DNA from: G965222535 sp965222535
Lineage (GTDB): Bacteria; Pseudomonadota; Gammaproteobacteria; HK1
Direction: 5' to 3'
Assembly (NCBI GenBank): GCA_965222535.1
Contig: OZ244957.1
Span: 1,674,001 to 1,738,000, forward strand
DNA: 64,000 nt
Below are positions 34,074-42,049 of this stretch, piece by piece; the first letter of the stretch is position 1; each line of letters opens with the position of its first letter. A program made the position numbers and the translations under genes. The notes under the pieces are model-generated. The model did not search any database and had not been told where the DNA came from. It was given only the letters and a program-made list of their open reading frames with translations.

Positions 34074-35108
34074 CTACACTGCCTGTTTAAGCCCCAGTCG
34101 CTGATGCAACAGCGGGCTGGTGGTGGTGTATTGCAGCCTGACTTTCGCCTGCGGGCGTACCCGGCGGTGGATTGCAAAAGAGGCTAAAGCGGCTTCATGA
34201 AAGCCACTCAGGATCAGTTTTTTCTTGCCCGGATAGGTATTGATGTCGCCAATGGCAAAGATCCCCGGGATATTGGTCTCAAAGGTTTCGGTATCTACTG
34301 CGATTTGGCGTTGATTGACGGCAAGTCCCCAGTTTCCGATCGGGCCTAAGTTCGGAGATAGGCCATAGCAGACCAACAATTCATCTAACATCACGTTCTC
34401 GCTGCGGTCATCGTGCTCAATCCGCAGCCCTGACAATCGTTGATGGGATTCGATAAAGCCTTTGATCGGCGCAATCCGATAGTCGATTTTGGTGTTGTTA
34501 GCGTTTGCCAGCAGCTTGAGCTTGGCAACCGATGCAGGCGCTGCCCGAAATTTCTCGCGGCGGTGGATCAGGGTCACTGTTTCAGCGATGGTGCGCAGGT
34601 CCAATGCCCAGTCCAAAGCGGAATCGCCACCGCCGAGGATGACCATGCGTTGGTCTTTGAAGCGGTTGCGGTCGAGTACCTTATAGTGGAGATTCTTATT
34701 TGCGTGGTGTTCAATTCCAGGCAGCCTTAAGGGGCGTGGCTGAAACGATCCCAAGCCCCCGGCGATGACGATCGCTTGGGTCAGAAATTCAGTGCCTGCA
34801 GCGGTTTTCAGATAAAAACTATCCGCCGCATCGGATCGCAGCTCCACGACTTCTTGGTGCAGGTGAAACACCGGGTTGAACGGGCTTATCTGAGATTTCA
34901 GGCGATCGACGAGTTCTTGTGCGCCGCACACCGGCAGCGCCGGAATGTCATAAATCGGCTTATTGGGGTAAAGCGCGCTGCACTGCCCGCCGATATTCGG
35001 CAGGGAATCAACAACATGGGACTGGATACCGAGCAGGCCCAGCTCAAAGACCTGAAATAAGCCGCTGGGTCCGGCACCGATGATGACGACTTCCGTTTCT
35101 GTACTCAT
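34074..35108 (-). CDS. Ferredoxin/flavodoxin-NADP+ reductase, thioredoxin-reductase-like type
   Basis: FAD enzyme of 344 residues moving electrons between NADPH and ferredoxin. FAD-binding VVIIGAGPSGLFQVFELGLLG, NIGGQCSALYPNKPIYDIP, NADP-binding ILGGGDSALDWALDL with HRREKFRA, and the C-terminal FAIGDINTYPGKKKLILSG. The active-site CxxC of thioredoxin reductase is absent, which identifies the FNR type (YumC-like). GGAG lies 7 nt before the ATG. Placed just downstream of the sulfite reductase genes, it could supply reduced ferredoxin for sulfite reduction; this is inference. Confidence 0.92.
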   Translation of the reverse strand: MSTETEVVIIGAGPSGLFQVFELGLLGIQSHVVDSLPNIGGQCSALYPNKPIYDIPALPVCGAQELVDRLKSQISPFNPVFHLHQEVVELRSDAADSFYLKTAAGTEFLTQAIVIAGGLGSFQPRPLRLPGIEHHANKNLHYKVLDRNRFKDQRMVILGGGDSALDWALDLRTIAETVTLIHRREKFRAAPASVAKLKLLANANNTKIDYRIAPIKGFIESHQRLSGLRIEHDDRSENVMLDELLVCYGLSPNLGPIGNWGLAVNQRQIAVDTETFETNIPGIFAIGDINTYPGKKKLILSGFHEAALASFAIHRRVRPQAKVRLQYTTTSPLLHQRLGLKQAV

Positions 35109-35138
35109 GGGTTTTCTCCAATAGGCACTGTCTTTAGG

Positions 35139-35280
35139 GGACTTCGAAAACCTCCAACGGGATGGGGGGAAGGGACATGATGCCCTGTAACGTAATTCAC
35201 TGATTTATAATCCTTCATCCAATAGACAAGCCCCGCAGGGTGCCTCGAAAAACTAGCGAAGCTGGGTTCTCGAGCTGCCC
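35139..35280. repeat. Long-form R1 copy joined to R3 hairpin
   Basis: R1 core 35139-35180 (CTTCGAAAACCTCCAACGGG then GATGGGGGGAAGGG), then ATTTATAATCCTTCATCC and AATAGACAAGCCCCGCAGGG, leading directly into an R3-type hairpin (35238-35280, GGGTGCCTCGAAAAACTAGC ... GTTCTCGAGCTGCCC). This copy shows that R1 and R3 can be adjoining parts of one larger unit. Confidence 0.75.
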
Positions 35281-35337
35281 TTTATGAGGTTGGATCCTCC
35301 CGTTAATGAACGCCATACGTGGGATTCGAGGGGCGCT

Positions 35338-35850
35338 TCAGGGATCTGAATGATGCCGCCGGGCGGCGCTGATCAGGTTGTTCTGGGTACCATAAGGGCT
35401 GCCCGATTGGTAGAAACGTTGATAACGAGAGGCAAAAAAAGCCGCATTGACATGTTCTGGCAGTTCAAAGGCGTTGATGCCGCAGCGCTGCATGAACAGT
35501 AGCTGATCGACGGCGAACGCGCCGCTCACGCGCAGTTCACGCCGGTAGTTCAGATGCTCCCTTATCCTTGCCGCAATGCTGAACAAGCGCCCATCCGCCG
35601 GATTGATAACATTGATCACGATCAGATCGAGGCGATCGATGTCCGCTTCCAGTTGCAGCGGATCGCTGGCGGATGCAAGCCGCACGCCCAATGCCAATCC
35701 AAGCCGTTGGGCATGCGCAAGGATGTGATCGCTGTCGCTGCACCAGCGCGCCAACCCCACGCTGAAGTCGTGCGAAGCGAGATCATCTGTATCCGTCAAG
35801 TGGAGCCAACGTTCGGTACGCAGTTCTCCATCAACGATCAGCTTAGCCAT
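35338..35850 (-). CDS. DUF934 family protein, sulfite-reduction accessory
   Basis: A 170-residue DUF934 protein starting MAKLIVDGELRTERW. Central VINVINPADGRLFSIAARIRE and RRELRVSGAFAVDQLLFMQRCG match the family. DUF934 genes accompany the cysI sulfite reductase in beta-proteobacteria and are thought to aid sulfite reduction; mechanism unknown. The start ATG (35850) overlaps the cysI stop in the arrangement ATGGCTAA, so translation is coupled. cysH, cysD and cysN, which usually follow, are missing here. Confidence 0.88.
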   Translation of the reverse strand: MAKLIVDGELRTERWLHLTDTDDLASHDFSVGLARWCSDSDHILAHAQRLGLALGVRLASASDPLQLEADIDRLDLIVINVINPADGRLFSIAARIREHLNYRRELRVSGAFAVDQLLFMQRCGINAFELPEHVNAAFFASRYQRFYQSGSPYGTQNNLISAARRHHSDP

Positions 35851-37489
35851 AAACCCGCTCACGGAACGGGGCGACACCGATACGATCCACCGTCAGCGGC
35901 AGCGGTTCATCCACTTGGCGTTGCGCCGCATACACCTCAAGAACTTTGGCGATGGCTGCTACGACCTCGGATTTTGGCACCGCAGGCCCGATTCTTTGTC
36001 CTAGGCGGGTGGTTTCTTCGGCTGCGCCGCCGATGGTGATCTGGTACCACTCCTCCCCTTTTTTATCGACCCCGAGGATACCGATGTGACCGATATGATG
36101 GTGACCGCAGGCGTTCATGCAGCCGGAAAGCTTGATCCGCACATCGCCAAGGTCGTGCAGGTAGTCTAGGTCGGCGAATTTTTCATTGATCCGTTTGGCG
36201 ATCGAGATGGTTTCCGTGTTGGCGAGGCTGCAAAAGTCGAGCCCTGGACAGCAAATCATATTGGTCAGGGTGCCAATGTTCGGGGTAGCTAGGCGCTGGT
36301 GATCTAGGGATTGCCACAGCGGGTACAGATCGTCCATGGCGACGTCGGCGAGCAGCAGATTCTGGTCGTGGCTGGTCCTGATGCAGCCGAAGCTATAGCG
36401 ATCGGCTACATCAGCGACGGATTCCATTTGCTCTGCCGTCATATCACCGGGTGGAGAAAGGGGTGATTTCAGAGAGACGAAGACGGCGCGATACCCATCT
36501 TGCTTGTGAGCGACGGTGTTAAAATCGAACCATTTGGCGAATTCACTGCACTGCTGTTTTTTGTCATTAAAGGCCGTTTTATCGACAGCAAAGCGATACG
36601 CAGGGGGGCGGAAATGCGCTGTGAAAGCGTCTATTTCCGGCTGACTTAGCAGCGCTACGTGTTCACGGGTGATTTGCCACTCGGCTTCCACCCGACGAGC
36701 GAACTCCTCGATCCCCAATGCGTTGACGAGGATTTTTATCCGTGCTTTGTATTTGTTATCACGCCGCCCTTCTAGGTTATAGATGCGCATGATGGCCTGT
36801 ACATAAGACAGTAGATCCTGGTGCCGCAGAAATGCGCGCAACACCTTTCCGATCACCGGGGTGCGCCCCAGTCCGCCGCCAACCAGCACCTCGAACCCCG
36901 TTTCGCCATGGGGGCTCTTGACCAGCCTCAAGCCGATGTCGTGGACTTCTGTCGCGGCGCGATCACGCACCGCGCCGGTCACCGCGATTTTGAACTTTCG
37001 GGGCAGGTATGCGAACTCTGGATGCAAGGTGGACCACTGCCGCAGCAGCTCGCAATACGGTCTTGGATCGGCTATTTCATCGGCGGCGACCCCGGCTAAA
37101 TGATCGCAGGTAATGTTGCGGATGCAGTTACCACTGGTCTGGATCGCATGCATATCCACCGTCGCCAGATCGGCGAGGATATCGGGCACGGTTTCCAGAG
37201 CCGGCCAGTTAAACTGAATGTTCTGGCGGGTGGTGAAATGTCCGTAGCCGCGGTCATAGCGCCTAGCGATCGCGGCCAGCATCCGCAATTGCTTGGATGA
37301 CAGCACCCCGTAGGGGATGGCGACCCGCAGCATTGGGGCAAACCGCTGGAGGTAGAGTCCATTCATGAGTCGCAGCGGTTTGAATTCCTCGTCACTGAGC
37401 TCTCCGGCAAGATAGCGAGCGGTCTGCTGCCGAAACTCAGCCACCCGTTCCTGCATGAACTGACGATCAAAGGTGTCGTATTGGTACAT
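35843..37489 (-). CDS. cysI: Sulfite/nitrite reductase hemoprotein (CysI-type)
   Basis: Siroheme and [4Fe-4S] enzyme reducing sulfite to sulfide; 548 residues. Ferredoxin-like halves with siroheme-binding strings YGVLSSKQLRMLAAIARRYD, HFTTRQNIQFNW and TSGNCIRNITCDHLAG. Cluster cysteines lie in CCPGLDFC and SGCMNACGHHHIGHIG. AGGAG 6 nt before the ATG. It overlaps cysG upstream by 23 nt and DUF934 downstream by 8 nt, a tight operon. The product sulfide feeds cysteine or, through MetZ, homocysteine synthesis. Assimilatory nitrite reduction is less likely given the neighbours. Confidence 0.93.
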   Translation of the reverse strand: MYQYDTFDRQFMQERVAEFRQQTARYLAGELSDEEFKPLRLMNGLYLQRFAPMLRVAIPYGVLSSKQLRMLAAIARRYDRGYGHFTTRQNIQFNWPALETVPDILADLATVDMHAIQTSGNCIRNITCDHLAGVAADEIADPRPYCELLRQWSTLHPEFAYLPRKFKIAVTGAVRDRAATEVHDIGLRLVKSPHGETGFEVLVGGGLGRTPVIGKVLRAFLRHQDLLSYVQAIMRIYNLEGRRDNKYKARIKILVNALGIEEFARRVEAEWQITREHVALLSQPEIDAFTAHFRPPAYRFAVDKTAFNDKKQQCSEFAKWFDFNTVAHKQDGYRAVFVSLKSPLSPPGDMTAEQMESVADVADRYSFGCIRTSHDQNLLLADVAMDDLYPLWQSLDHQRLATPNIGTLTNMICCPGLDFCSLANTETISIAKRINEKFADLDYLHDLGDVRIKLSGCMNACGHHHIGHIGILGVDKKGEEWYQITIGGAAEETTRLGQRIGPAVPKSEVVAAIAKVLEVYAAQRQVDEPLPLTVDRIGVAPFRERVYG

Positions 37490-38612
37490 GACGCTCTCCT
37501 GGCTTGAAAACCGTAGCGATGGATGGATGCTGGCTGGGGGGTGGCGGTGTCAGTTGGGGGTAGCGCGGCGGGCGCGGGAGCGGGGCGGCTCTCCGATCGT
37601 CGCTAACGCTGGGTATCACCTGGAAACGGACGCCAGACTCCAGCAGGATGGTCAGTTCTTTGTGGTTGCCGCGGTGCGCGTAGGGGGGGTGTTTGCTGAT
37701 CCGGCATACCCGTTCACCCCCGCCGGCGCACTGGATCATCCGTTGCGCAGTCGTCGATGGGGCGTGGCTGTGTTGCGCGTCGCCAATGCAAATCGCAACC
37801 GCATCGCGGCGCATCATATTGAGCACTGCCTGCGCCACTTGACCGTCGTAAAAGACGGTATCCGCTTGCTGTAACACCCGCAGTGCTTTGAGGGTCAACA
37901 ACTCTGGATCGCCGAATGCCACGCTTATCCAAGCGATATCCCCTGCCATTGGCAAGGCTTTAAAGCCATCCAGAGCGGCGTTGATTTGGTTTAATGGCGG
38001 CTGGTTATCGCCTTTTAAGATGCGTTCGGCGATCGCGCCCTGGAGCACTGTCTCCCAAAATCGGCGGCGCGAATCAGCGCTTGGCAGCATGGTTTTAACC
38101 AGCCCTCGCAACCTCCCGGCGAACAGCGCTAATTGGCCAAGGCGGGTGGGTAAAATCGCCTCCAAGTGGGTGCGCACTAGGCGAGCCAGCACTGGCGAGT
38201 TGCCGGCGGTTGAAATCGCAACGCAAAGCGGCGCACGATCGACGATAGCTGGAAAAATGAAAGTGCACAGTTGCGGCTGGTCGACAACGTTGACGGGTAT
38301 GTTTTGCTTGCGTGCGATTTGCGCCACTTGGCGGTTTTCGCTGGGCTGCTCCGCCGCCGCGACGATAAGCGCGGTGTCCCGGGTTAAAAGATGGGGGTGA
38401 AAATGGCTTTGAATATGGGTAATGCAGCCGGTGCCCGCCTGTTTCTCAAGATCAGGACAGAGAGCCGGTGCTGCCACGGTGACGCCGGCACCGACGCGCA
38501 ATAACAAGCGGACCTTAGGCACCGCCAGCTTTCCTCCGCCAACCACTAGGCACCGTCGTCCGCGACAGTCAAACGCGATCGGAAGATAACTAACGGGCTG
38601 ATTTTGTTTCAT
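37467..38612 (-). CDS. cysG: Siroheme synthase CysG with degenerate, truncated methyltransferase domain
   Basis: N-terminal precorrin-2 dehydrogenase/sirohydrochlorin ferrochelatase half looks intact: YLPIAFDCRGRRCLVVGGG, VNVVDQPQLCTFIFPAIVDR and AISTAGNSPVLARLVR. The following region begins like the uroporphyrinogen-III methyltransferase domain (PELLTLKALRVLQQAD, VLNMMRRDA), but its SAM-binding GAGPGD loop is SVAFGD, and RLKGGDPFIFGRGGEE is reduced to RISKHPPYAHRGNHKE. The frame ends in a Pro-rich tail after about 110 of the usual 250 residues of that domain. The methyltransferase activity is therefore probably lost. About 381 residues against about 457 in E. coli. A hairpin (38641-38683) lies just upstream. 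Confidence 0.85.
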   Translation of the reverse strand: MKQNQPVSYLPIAFDCRGRRCLVVGGGKLAVPKVRLLLRVGAGVTVAAPALCPDLEKQAGTGCITHIQSHFHPHLLTRDTALIVAAAEQPSENRQVAQIARKQNIPVNVVDQPQLCTFIFPAIVDRAPLCVAISTAGNSPVLARLVRTHLEAILPTRLGQLALFAGRLRGLVKTMLPSADSRRRFWETVLQGAIAERILKGDNQPPLNQINAALDGFKALPMAGDIAWISVAFGDPELLTLKALRVLQQADTVFYDGQVAQAVLNMMRRDAVAICIGDAQHSHAPSTTAQRMIQCAGGGERVCRISKHPPYAHRGNHKELTILLESGVRFQVIPSVSDDRRAAPLPRPPRYPQLTPPPPSQHPSIATVFKPGERHVPIRHL

Positions 38613-38640
38613 GGGCGTGCTCACTGTGGAGGGTTATAAA

Positions 38641-38683
38641 CGCAGAAAGCCGCCATTCGGATCCCGAATGGCGGCTTTCTGCG
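38641..38683 (-). terminator. Perfect 20-bp inverted repeat, likely intrinsic terminator
   Basis: CGCAGAAAGCCGCCATTCGG and its exact complement CCGAATGGCGGCTTTCTGCG, separated by three nucleotides. On the minus strand it is followed by TTTATAA. It lies between livH (ending 38949) and cysG (starting 38612) on the same strand, so it probably ends the livKH transcript. Its closeness to the cysG start (about 30 nt) also allows an attenuator role. It is unrelated to the R1-R3 families. Confidence 0.8.
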
Positions 38684-38948
38684 AAGGGAAGTTTATTGAT
38701 TGAGCTTTATTTCAGTACACAGCCCCTGCTACAGAAGGCCCCATTCGGGTGCTCTGTATACACATACAACAACAGGTGACAGTAATTTTGAACATTGTTA
38801 TTAAAATAATCTTACTCTTGGACAAGGGGCGCTAATTATTTCCCACAGAAGAGGGGTTGTCAAATTTTTTTAATTTTTTGTACCAGCGCAAAGCAGAGCC
38901 GATGACTAAGTGGTCAAGGGGCACCGATCATGCGTTGCGCCGCACAGC
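38684..38948. other. Intergenic stretch
   Basis: AT-rich gap after livH with TTTTTTTAATTTTTTG-like runs near 38865-38880. No gene or repeat-family copy seen. A cysG-operon promoter upstream of the hairpin would lie here. Confidence 0.4.
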
Positions 38949-39827
38949 TCAAGCCGTGGTGCGCAGCGGGAACAGGCCACTAGGGCGTAGCAGCAGGATC
39001 AGCACCATCAGAGCGTAGATCGTAACGTGTGCAAACGCCGGCATCAGCACCTGACCGTAGGTATCGGCGACGCCGATGATCAGCGCTCCGAGTGCGGTGC
39101 CTTTGAGGCTGCCAGGGCCGCCGACGACGACGACGATCAGCGCCAGAATCAGGATCGACATGTCCATCCCGGGAAAGATCGAAAACACCGGTGCCGATAC
39201 CACACCGGCGACGCCGGCGAGATAACAACCAAGGCAAAACACCAACACGAAGACGCGATCGATGTTGACCCCAAGAGCTGCTGCCATCACCCGATTATCG
39301 ACCCCAGCGCGCACGCTGGCACCGACTCGGGTACCCTCGATCGCAAGATATAGGAGTCCTAGGATGAGCGCGCCAAGCGCGATGATAAACAGCCGGTAGA
39401 GTGGATAGGGCTGTCCCAAGATGTTGATGCTGCCGCTCAACAGCGGTGGTGCTTCGATCACATGCGGCAGTAACCCCCAGCCGATCCGCACCACGTCAAA
39501 GCCAATGAAAATGAGGCCGAAGGTCACCAATACCTGACGCATGGGGCTGGCGTTTTGCAACCGCTGCAACAACAGCAGGTAAAGACTTGCGCCCACCACG
39601 GCGACCAGAAGCGGCGCTAGCAGTAGGGCGATCCAGAACGACTCAAACCAGCGCACCGTACTAAGGGCGAAGTAGGCCCCCAGCATGTACAAGACACCAT
39701 GCGCGAGGTTGATGAAATTCATCATCCCGAATACCACTGACAAACCAATGGCGAGCAGAAACAGCAGCATCGCCAGTTGCACCCCGTTCAGCGTCTGGAC
39801 AACTAAAAATTCAACAGTCAAAGGCAT
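38949..39827 (-). CDS. livH: Branched-chain amino acid ABC transporter permease LivH
   Basis: Inner-membrane permease of the Liv importer; 292 residues from ATG 39827 (MPLTVEFLVVQTLNGVQLAML). About eight membrane helices and the typical FGMMNFINLAHGVLYMLGAY, LVTFGLIFIGFDVVRI and VGGPGSLKGTALGALIIGVAD (EAA-like loop) strings. livK lies upstream on the same strand, separated by 425 bp of R2 repeat. livM, which normally follows livH, is missing: after livH the DNA turns into a terminator and cysG. The ATPases livG and livF are at 0.5-2 kb on the opposite strand. Confidence 0.93.
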   Translation of the reverse strand: MPLTVEFLVVQTLNGVQLAMLLFLLAIGLSVVFGMMNFINLAHGVLYMLGAYFALSTVRWFESFWIALLLAPLLVAVVGASLYLLLLQRLQNASPMRQVLVTFGLIFIGFDVVRIGWGLLPHVIEAPPLLSGSINILGQPYPLYRLFIIALGALILGLLYLAIEGTRVGASVRAGVDNRVMAAALGVNIDRVFVLVFCLGCYLAGVAGVVSAPVFSIFPGMDMSILILALIVVVVGGPGSLKGTALGALIIGVADTYGQVLMPAFAHVTIYALMVLILLLRPSGLFPLRTTA

Positions 39828-40252
39828 CAGCGTAAAGTGACCACTCTGACGCACCGCACGGCGGTTTGGCGCTAATGTGAGGGAGGGAGTATCGTTTTAA
39901 TGGGGAGTGTCTAACGGCGCGTTATTCGCTGACCTGTCGATCCAGTCAGCGGCACCATGCAATAACTGCGGGAAGGTTCTTCTCCTCCAAAACCTCAGCG
40001 CAGTATTCCCAGAGCGCTGCCCGAAGCAGCATTCCCAGAGCATCTAACGCAGCAAAATGCACGGCGCTAAGGCACAGCCAAGACCTCTCTGGGGTTAGGG
40101 GTTCGGGGGAAGGGTACAGCATTTTTATTGCATTCGGAGTGCCTTCACCCTTTCCCCAATACAAACGTCTTTTATACAAAGCCTCCTCAAACAACCAAGT
40201 TGCGCTTGGCTGTTTGAGGATAGAATTTAAATATCCCAGAGATCCCGACCCT
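39828..40252. repeat. R2 element between livK and livH
   Basis: R2 parts in order: two TTCCCAGAGC strings near 40005-40040, GCAAAATGCACGGCGCTAAG (40050 on), a four-run G motif at 40091-40114, ACAAACGTCTTTTATACAAA, and the hairpin 40185-40219 (CCTCAAACAACCAAG / CTTGGCTGTTTGAGG, one mismatch). The element separates two genes of one transport operon. Confidence 0.8.
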
Positions 40253-41443
40253 TCAGAGCGTACAACCGTTGGGTGCATCCTGTACCGCTGGGATGGTCGC
40301 CAAGATGCGATGGCGCACTTTATCGCCCTTGGCGACCACCGTGGCAATGTGCATGTCCTGAATGACGTTATGTGTGCGCGGGTCGATTTTTATCCAGCCA
40401 CGTGGACTTTGCAGTTTGGTTTCGAGCATCGCCGCTATCAGCGCCTGCTTGTTGCTGACATCGCCATTGACGCTGTGCAGTGCTGTAACGATCAGCTTCA
40501 CGGCATCATAAGCAGCCACGCCGAACTCAGTGCCGTCACGTTGGTAGCGGGCGCGAAACTGCTTCTGGAAGGCATCGTTCGCAGGGTTGTCGATGGTCGG
40601 ATAGTAATTCAGAATCCCCAACGAACCGACTGCGTTGCGGCCTTGTTTGTTGACATACAATGCCGAATGGAGCCACCCTGCACCCGTCAACAGGGTGTTT
40701 TTTTGCATCCCGAAAGCAGTCCATTCCTTGACGAATTTGATCGCCGGGCCGCCTGCGAAGAAGACAAAGGCGACTTCTGGATTGGCATTCCTGACCTTGG
40801 CGAGATAAGGGGCGAAGTCCTTGGTTTCTCCCAATGGCGGGTAGGCCTCACCGACGATATGACCACCGTTTGCCTCAAACGCGGCTCTGAAAGCGTCCAT
40901 CATCTGATGCCCGGCAGCATAGTCAAATGCCATCAGGAACGCGCGTTGGTAGCCTTCTGCTGATAGATACGGCCCCATGTGGCGCACGATCTGGCTATTC
41001 GAAAACGATACCCGCACGATCCAGGGGCTGCATTGGGTACCAGTGAGATGGTTGTTGCCGGCATTGGTTATCACCAGCGGGATCTGCGCTCGATGCACAT
41101 AATCGCGCACCGCGCCTGCGACTGCGGACGAGATCACGCCGACCAGAAGGTCTGCCTTATGCTTCAGGATTAACTTCTTGGCTTGGGCAAGGCCTGCATT
41201 GGGGCGGGATTCGGTATCACTGTAGATGAGCTTGATCGGGTGCCCGTTAACTGTACGCCCCCAAGTGTCAAAGCCCATTTCCAAGGCCTCGGTCTGGTCT
41301 TTACCGAGTACCCCGAAGACTCCCGTCGCGGGCAATAGCACGCCAATCCTGATCGGCTCATCGGCGAAAGCCGCTGATAGCCCCAGTATTAATCCCAGCA
41401 ATCCGCCAACCACCGCACTGGCAATAGGGTTTCTGATTCTCAT
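40253..41443 (-). CDS. livK: Periplasmic substrate-binding protein of a Liv-type ABC transporter
   Basis: Binding protein delivering branched-chain amino acids or amides to LivHM. 396 residues with an N-terminal signal sequence (SAVVGGLLGLILGLSAAFA). Mature start EPIRIGVLLPATGVFGVLGK, then DTESRPNAGLAQAKKLI, VISSAVAGAVRDYV and FGVAAYDAVKLIV are typical of the Peripla_BP_6 fold. CAGGAG lies 5 nt before the ATG. Aromatic-degradation or urea/amide binding proteins share this fold, so the true ligand is uncertain. Confidence 0.9.
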   Translation of the reverse strand: MRIRNPIASAVVGGLLGLILGLSAAFADEPIRIGVLLPATGVFGVLGKDQTEALEMGFDTWGRTVNGHPIKLIYSDTESRPNAGLAQAKKLILKHKADLLVGVISSAVAGAVRDYVHRAQIPLVITNAGNNHLTGTQCSPWIVRVSFSNSQIVRHMGPYLSAEGYQRAFLMAFDYAAGHQMMDAFRAAFEANGGHIVGEAYPPLGETKDFAPYLAKVRNANPEVAFVFFAGGPAIKFVKEWTAFGMQKNTLLTGAGWLHSALYVNKQGRNAVGSLGILNYYPTIDNPANDAFQKQFRARYQRDGTEFGVAAYDAVKLIVTALHSVNGDVSNKQALIAAMLETKLQSPRGWIKIDPRTHNVIQDMHIATVVAKGDKVRHRILATIPAVQDAPNGCTL

Positions 41444-42049
41444 AACCGCTCCTGAATAATCGCTTCGGGGTGATGTAATGGACGAGTGTGCGAAACGCGC
41501 CTGCCGGCAGCTGACGCTGACAACGGCATCATAAGCCGATCACTGCGGCAATAACAGGGAGAAAAGTCAGAAAATCAGTACTGCAAGCGATCCCGAGCGC
41601 ATCTAGGTGTCTCGAAAAATCAGCTTTGCCAGCTTTCGAAGTGCCCTCAACCACCACTTTCGGTTATAACTCGGGAGTTTTTGCAGCAGGCTCATTGCCG
41701 AGGCCTTTCTTCATGCAGCGTTAGGCTCGCACAATGCGCTCCATGACAACGCCTGCGCCTAGAAACACAATCGCAGCCTAGGGCTTTGTGGTGGAACAGG
41801 ATCAGGGTAGTTTTTTACGGCTACATGTTCTATTATCTAGAGCACTATTGATGGTTTCGCAATAAGTCACACGCGGCTATATTTGCGTTCCAGTATAAAA
41901 GATAATATCCATGAATATCAACATCTTACGAATTTATCATCGGCGTTAATAATGGCCAAAGCAGGATCAATCGGACATTTTTGCGAGATTATCCTTGCCT
42001 CCTGCGCCACGCAGCATGTCACTTAAATCACTCCCAAGGGTAAAAGATA
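41444..42049. other. Upstream region of the giant gene
   Basis: About 600 bp between divergently placed livK and the giant reading frame. It holds an R3 hairpin (41605-41646) and then an AT-rich segment (41800-41960, with TATATTTGCG and TATAAAAGATAATATCC-like stretches) suited to a promoter, though I cannot fix -35/-10 boxes. AAGGG at 42036-42040 is 9 nt before the ATG at 42050 and is a reasonable ribosome binding site. No R1 or R2 copy was found beyond this point. Confidence 0.55.
41605..41646. repeat. R3 hairpin copy 5
   Basis: AGGTGTCTCGAAAAATCAGC / CCAGCTTTCGAAGTGCCCT around the TTTG core. Arms pair with a few mismatches, more worn than the copies at 6816 and 20411. It is the last R-family element before the giant gene. 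Confidence 0.65.

Noticed and set aside
41800..41960. Specific -35/-10 promoter for the giant gene
   Set aside because: Several AT-rich hexamer-like strings exist, but none has proper spacing to a second box, so no promoter is claimed.
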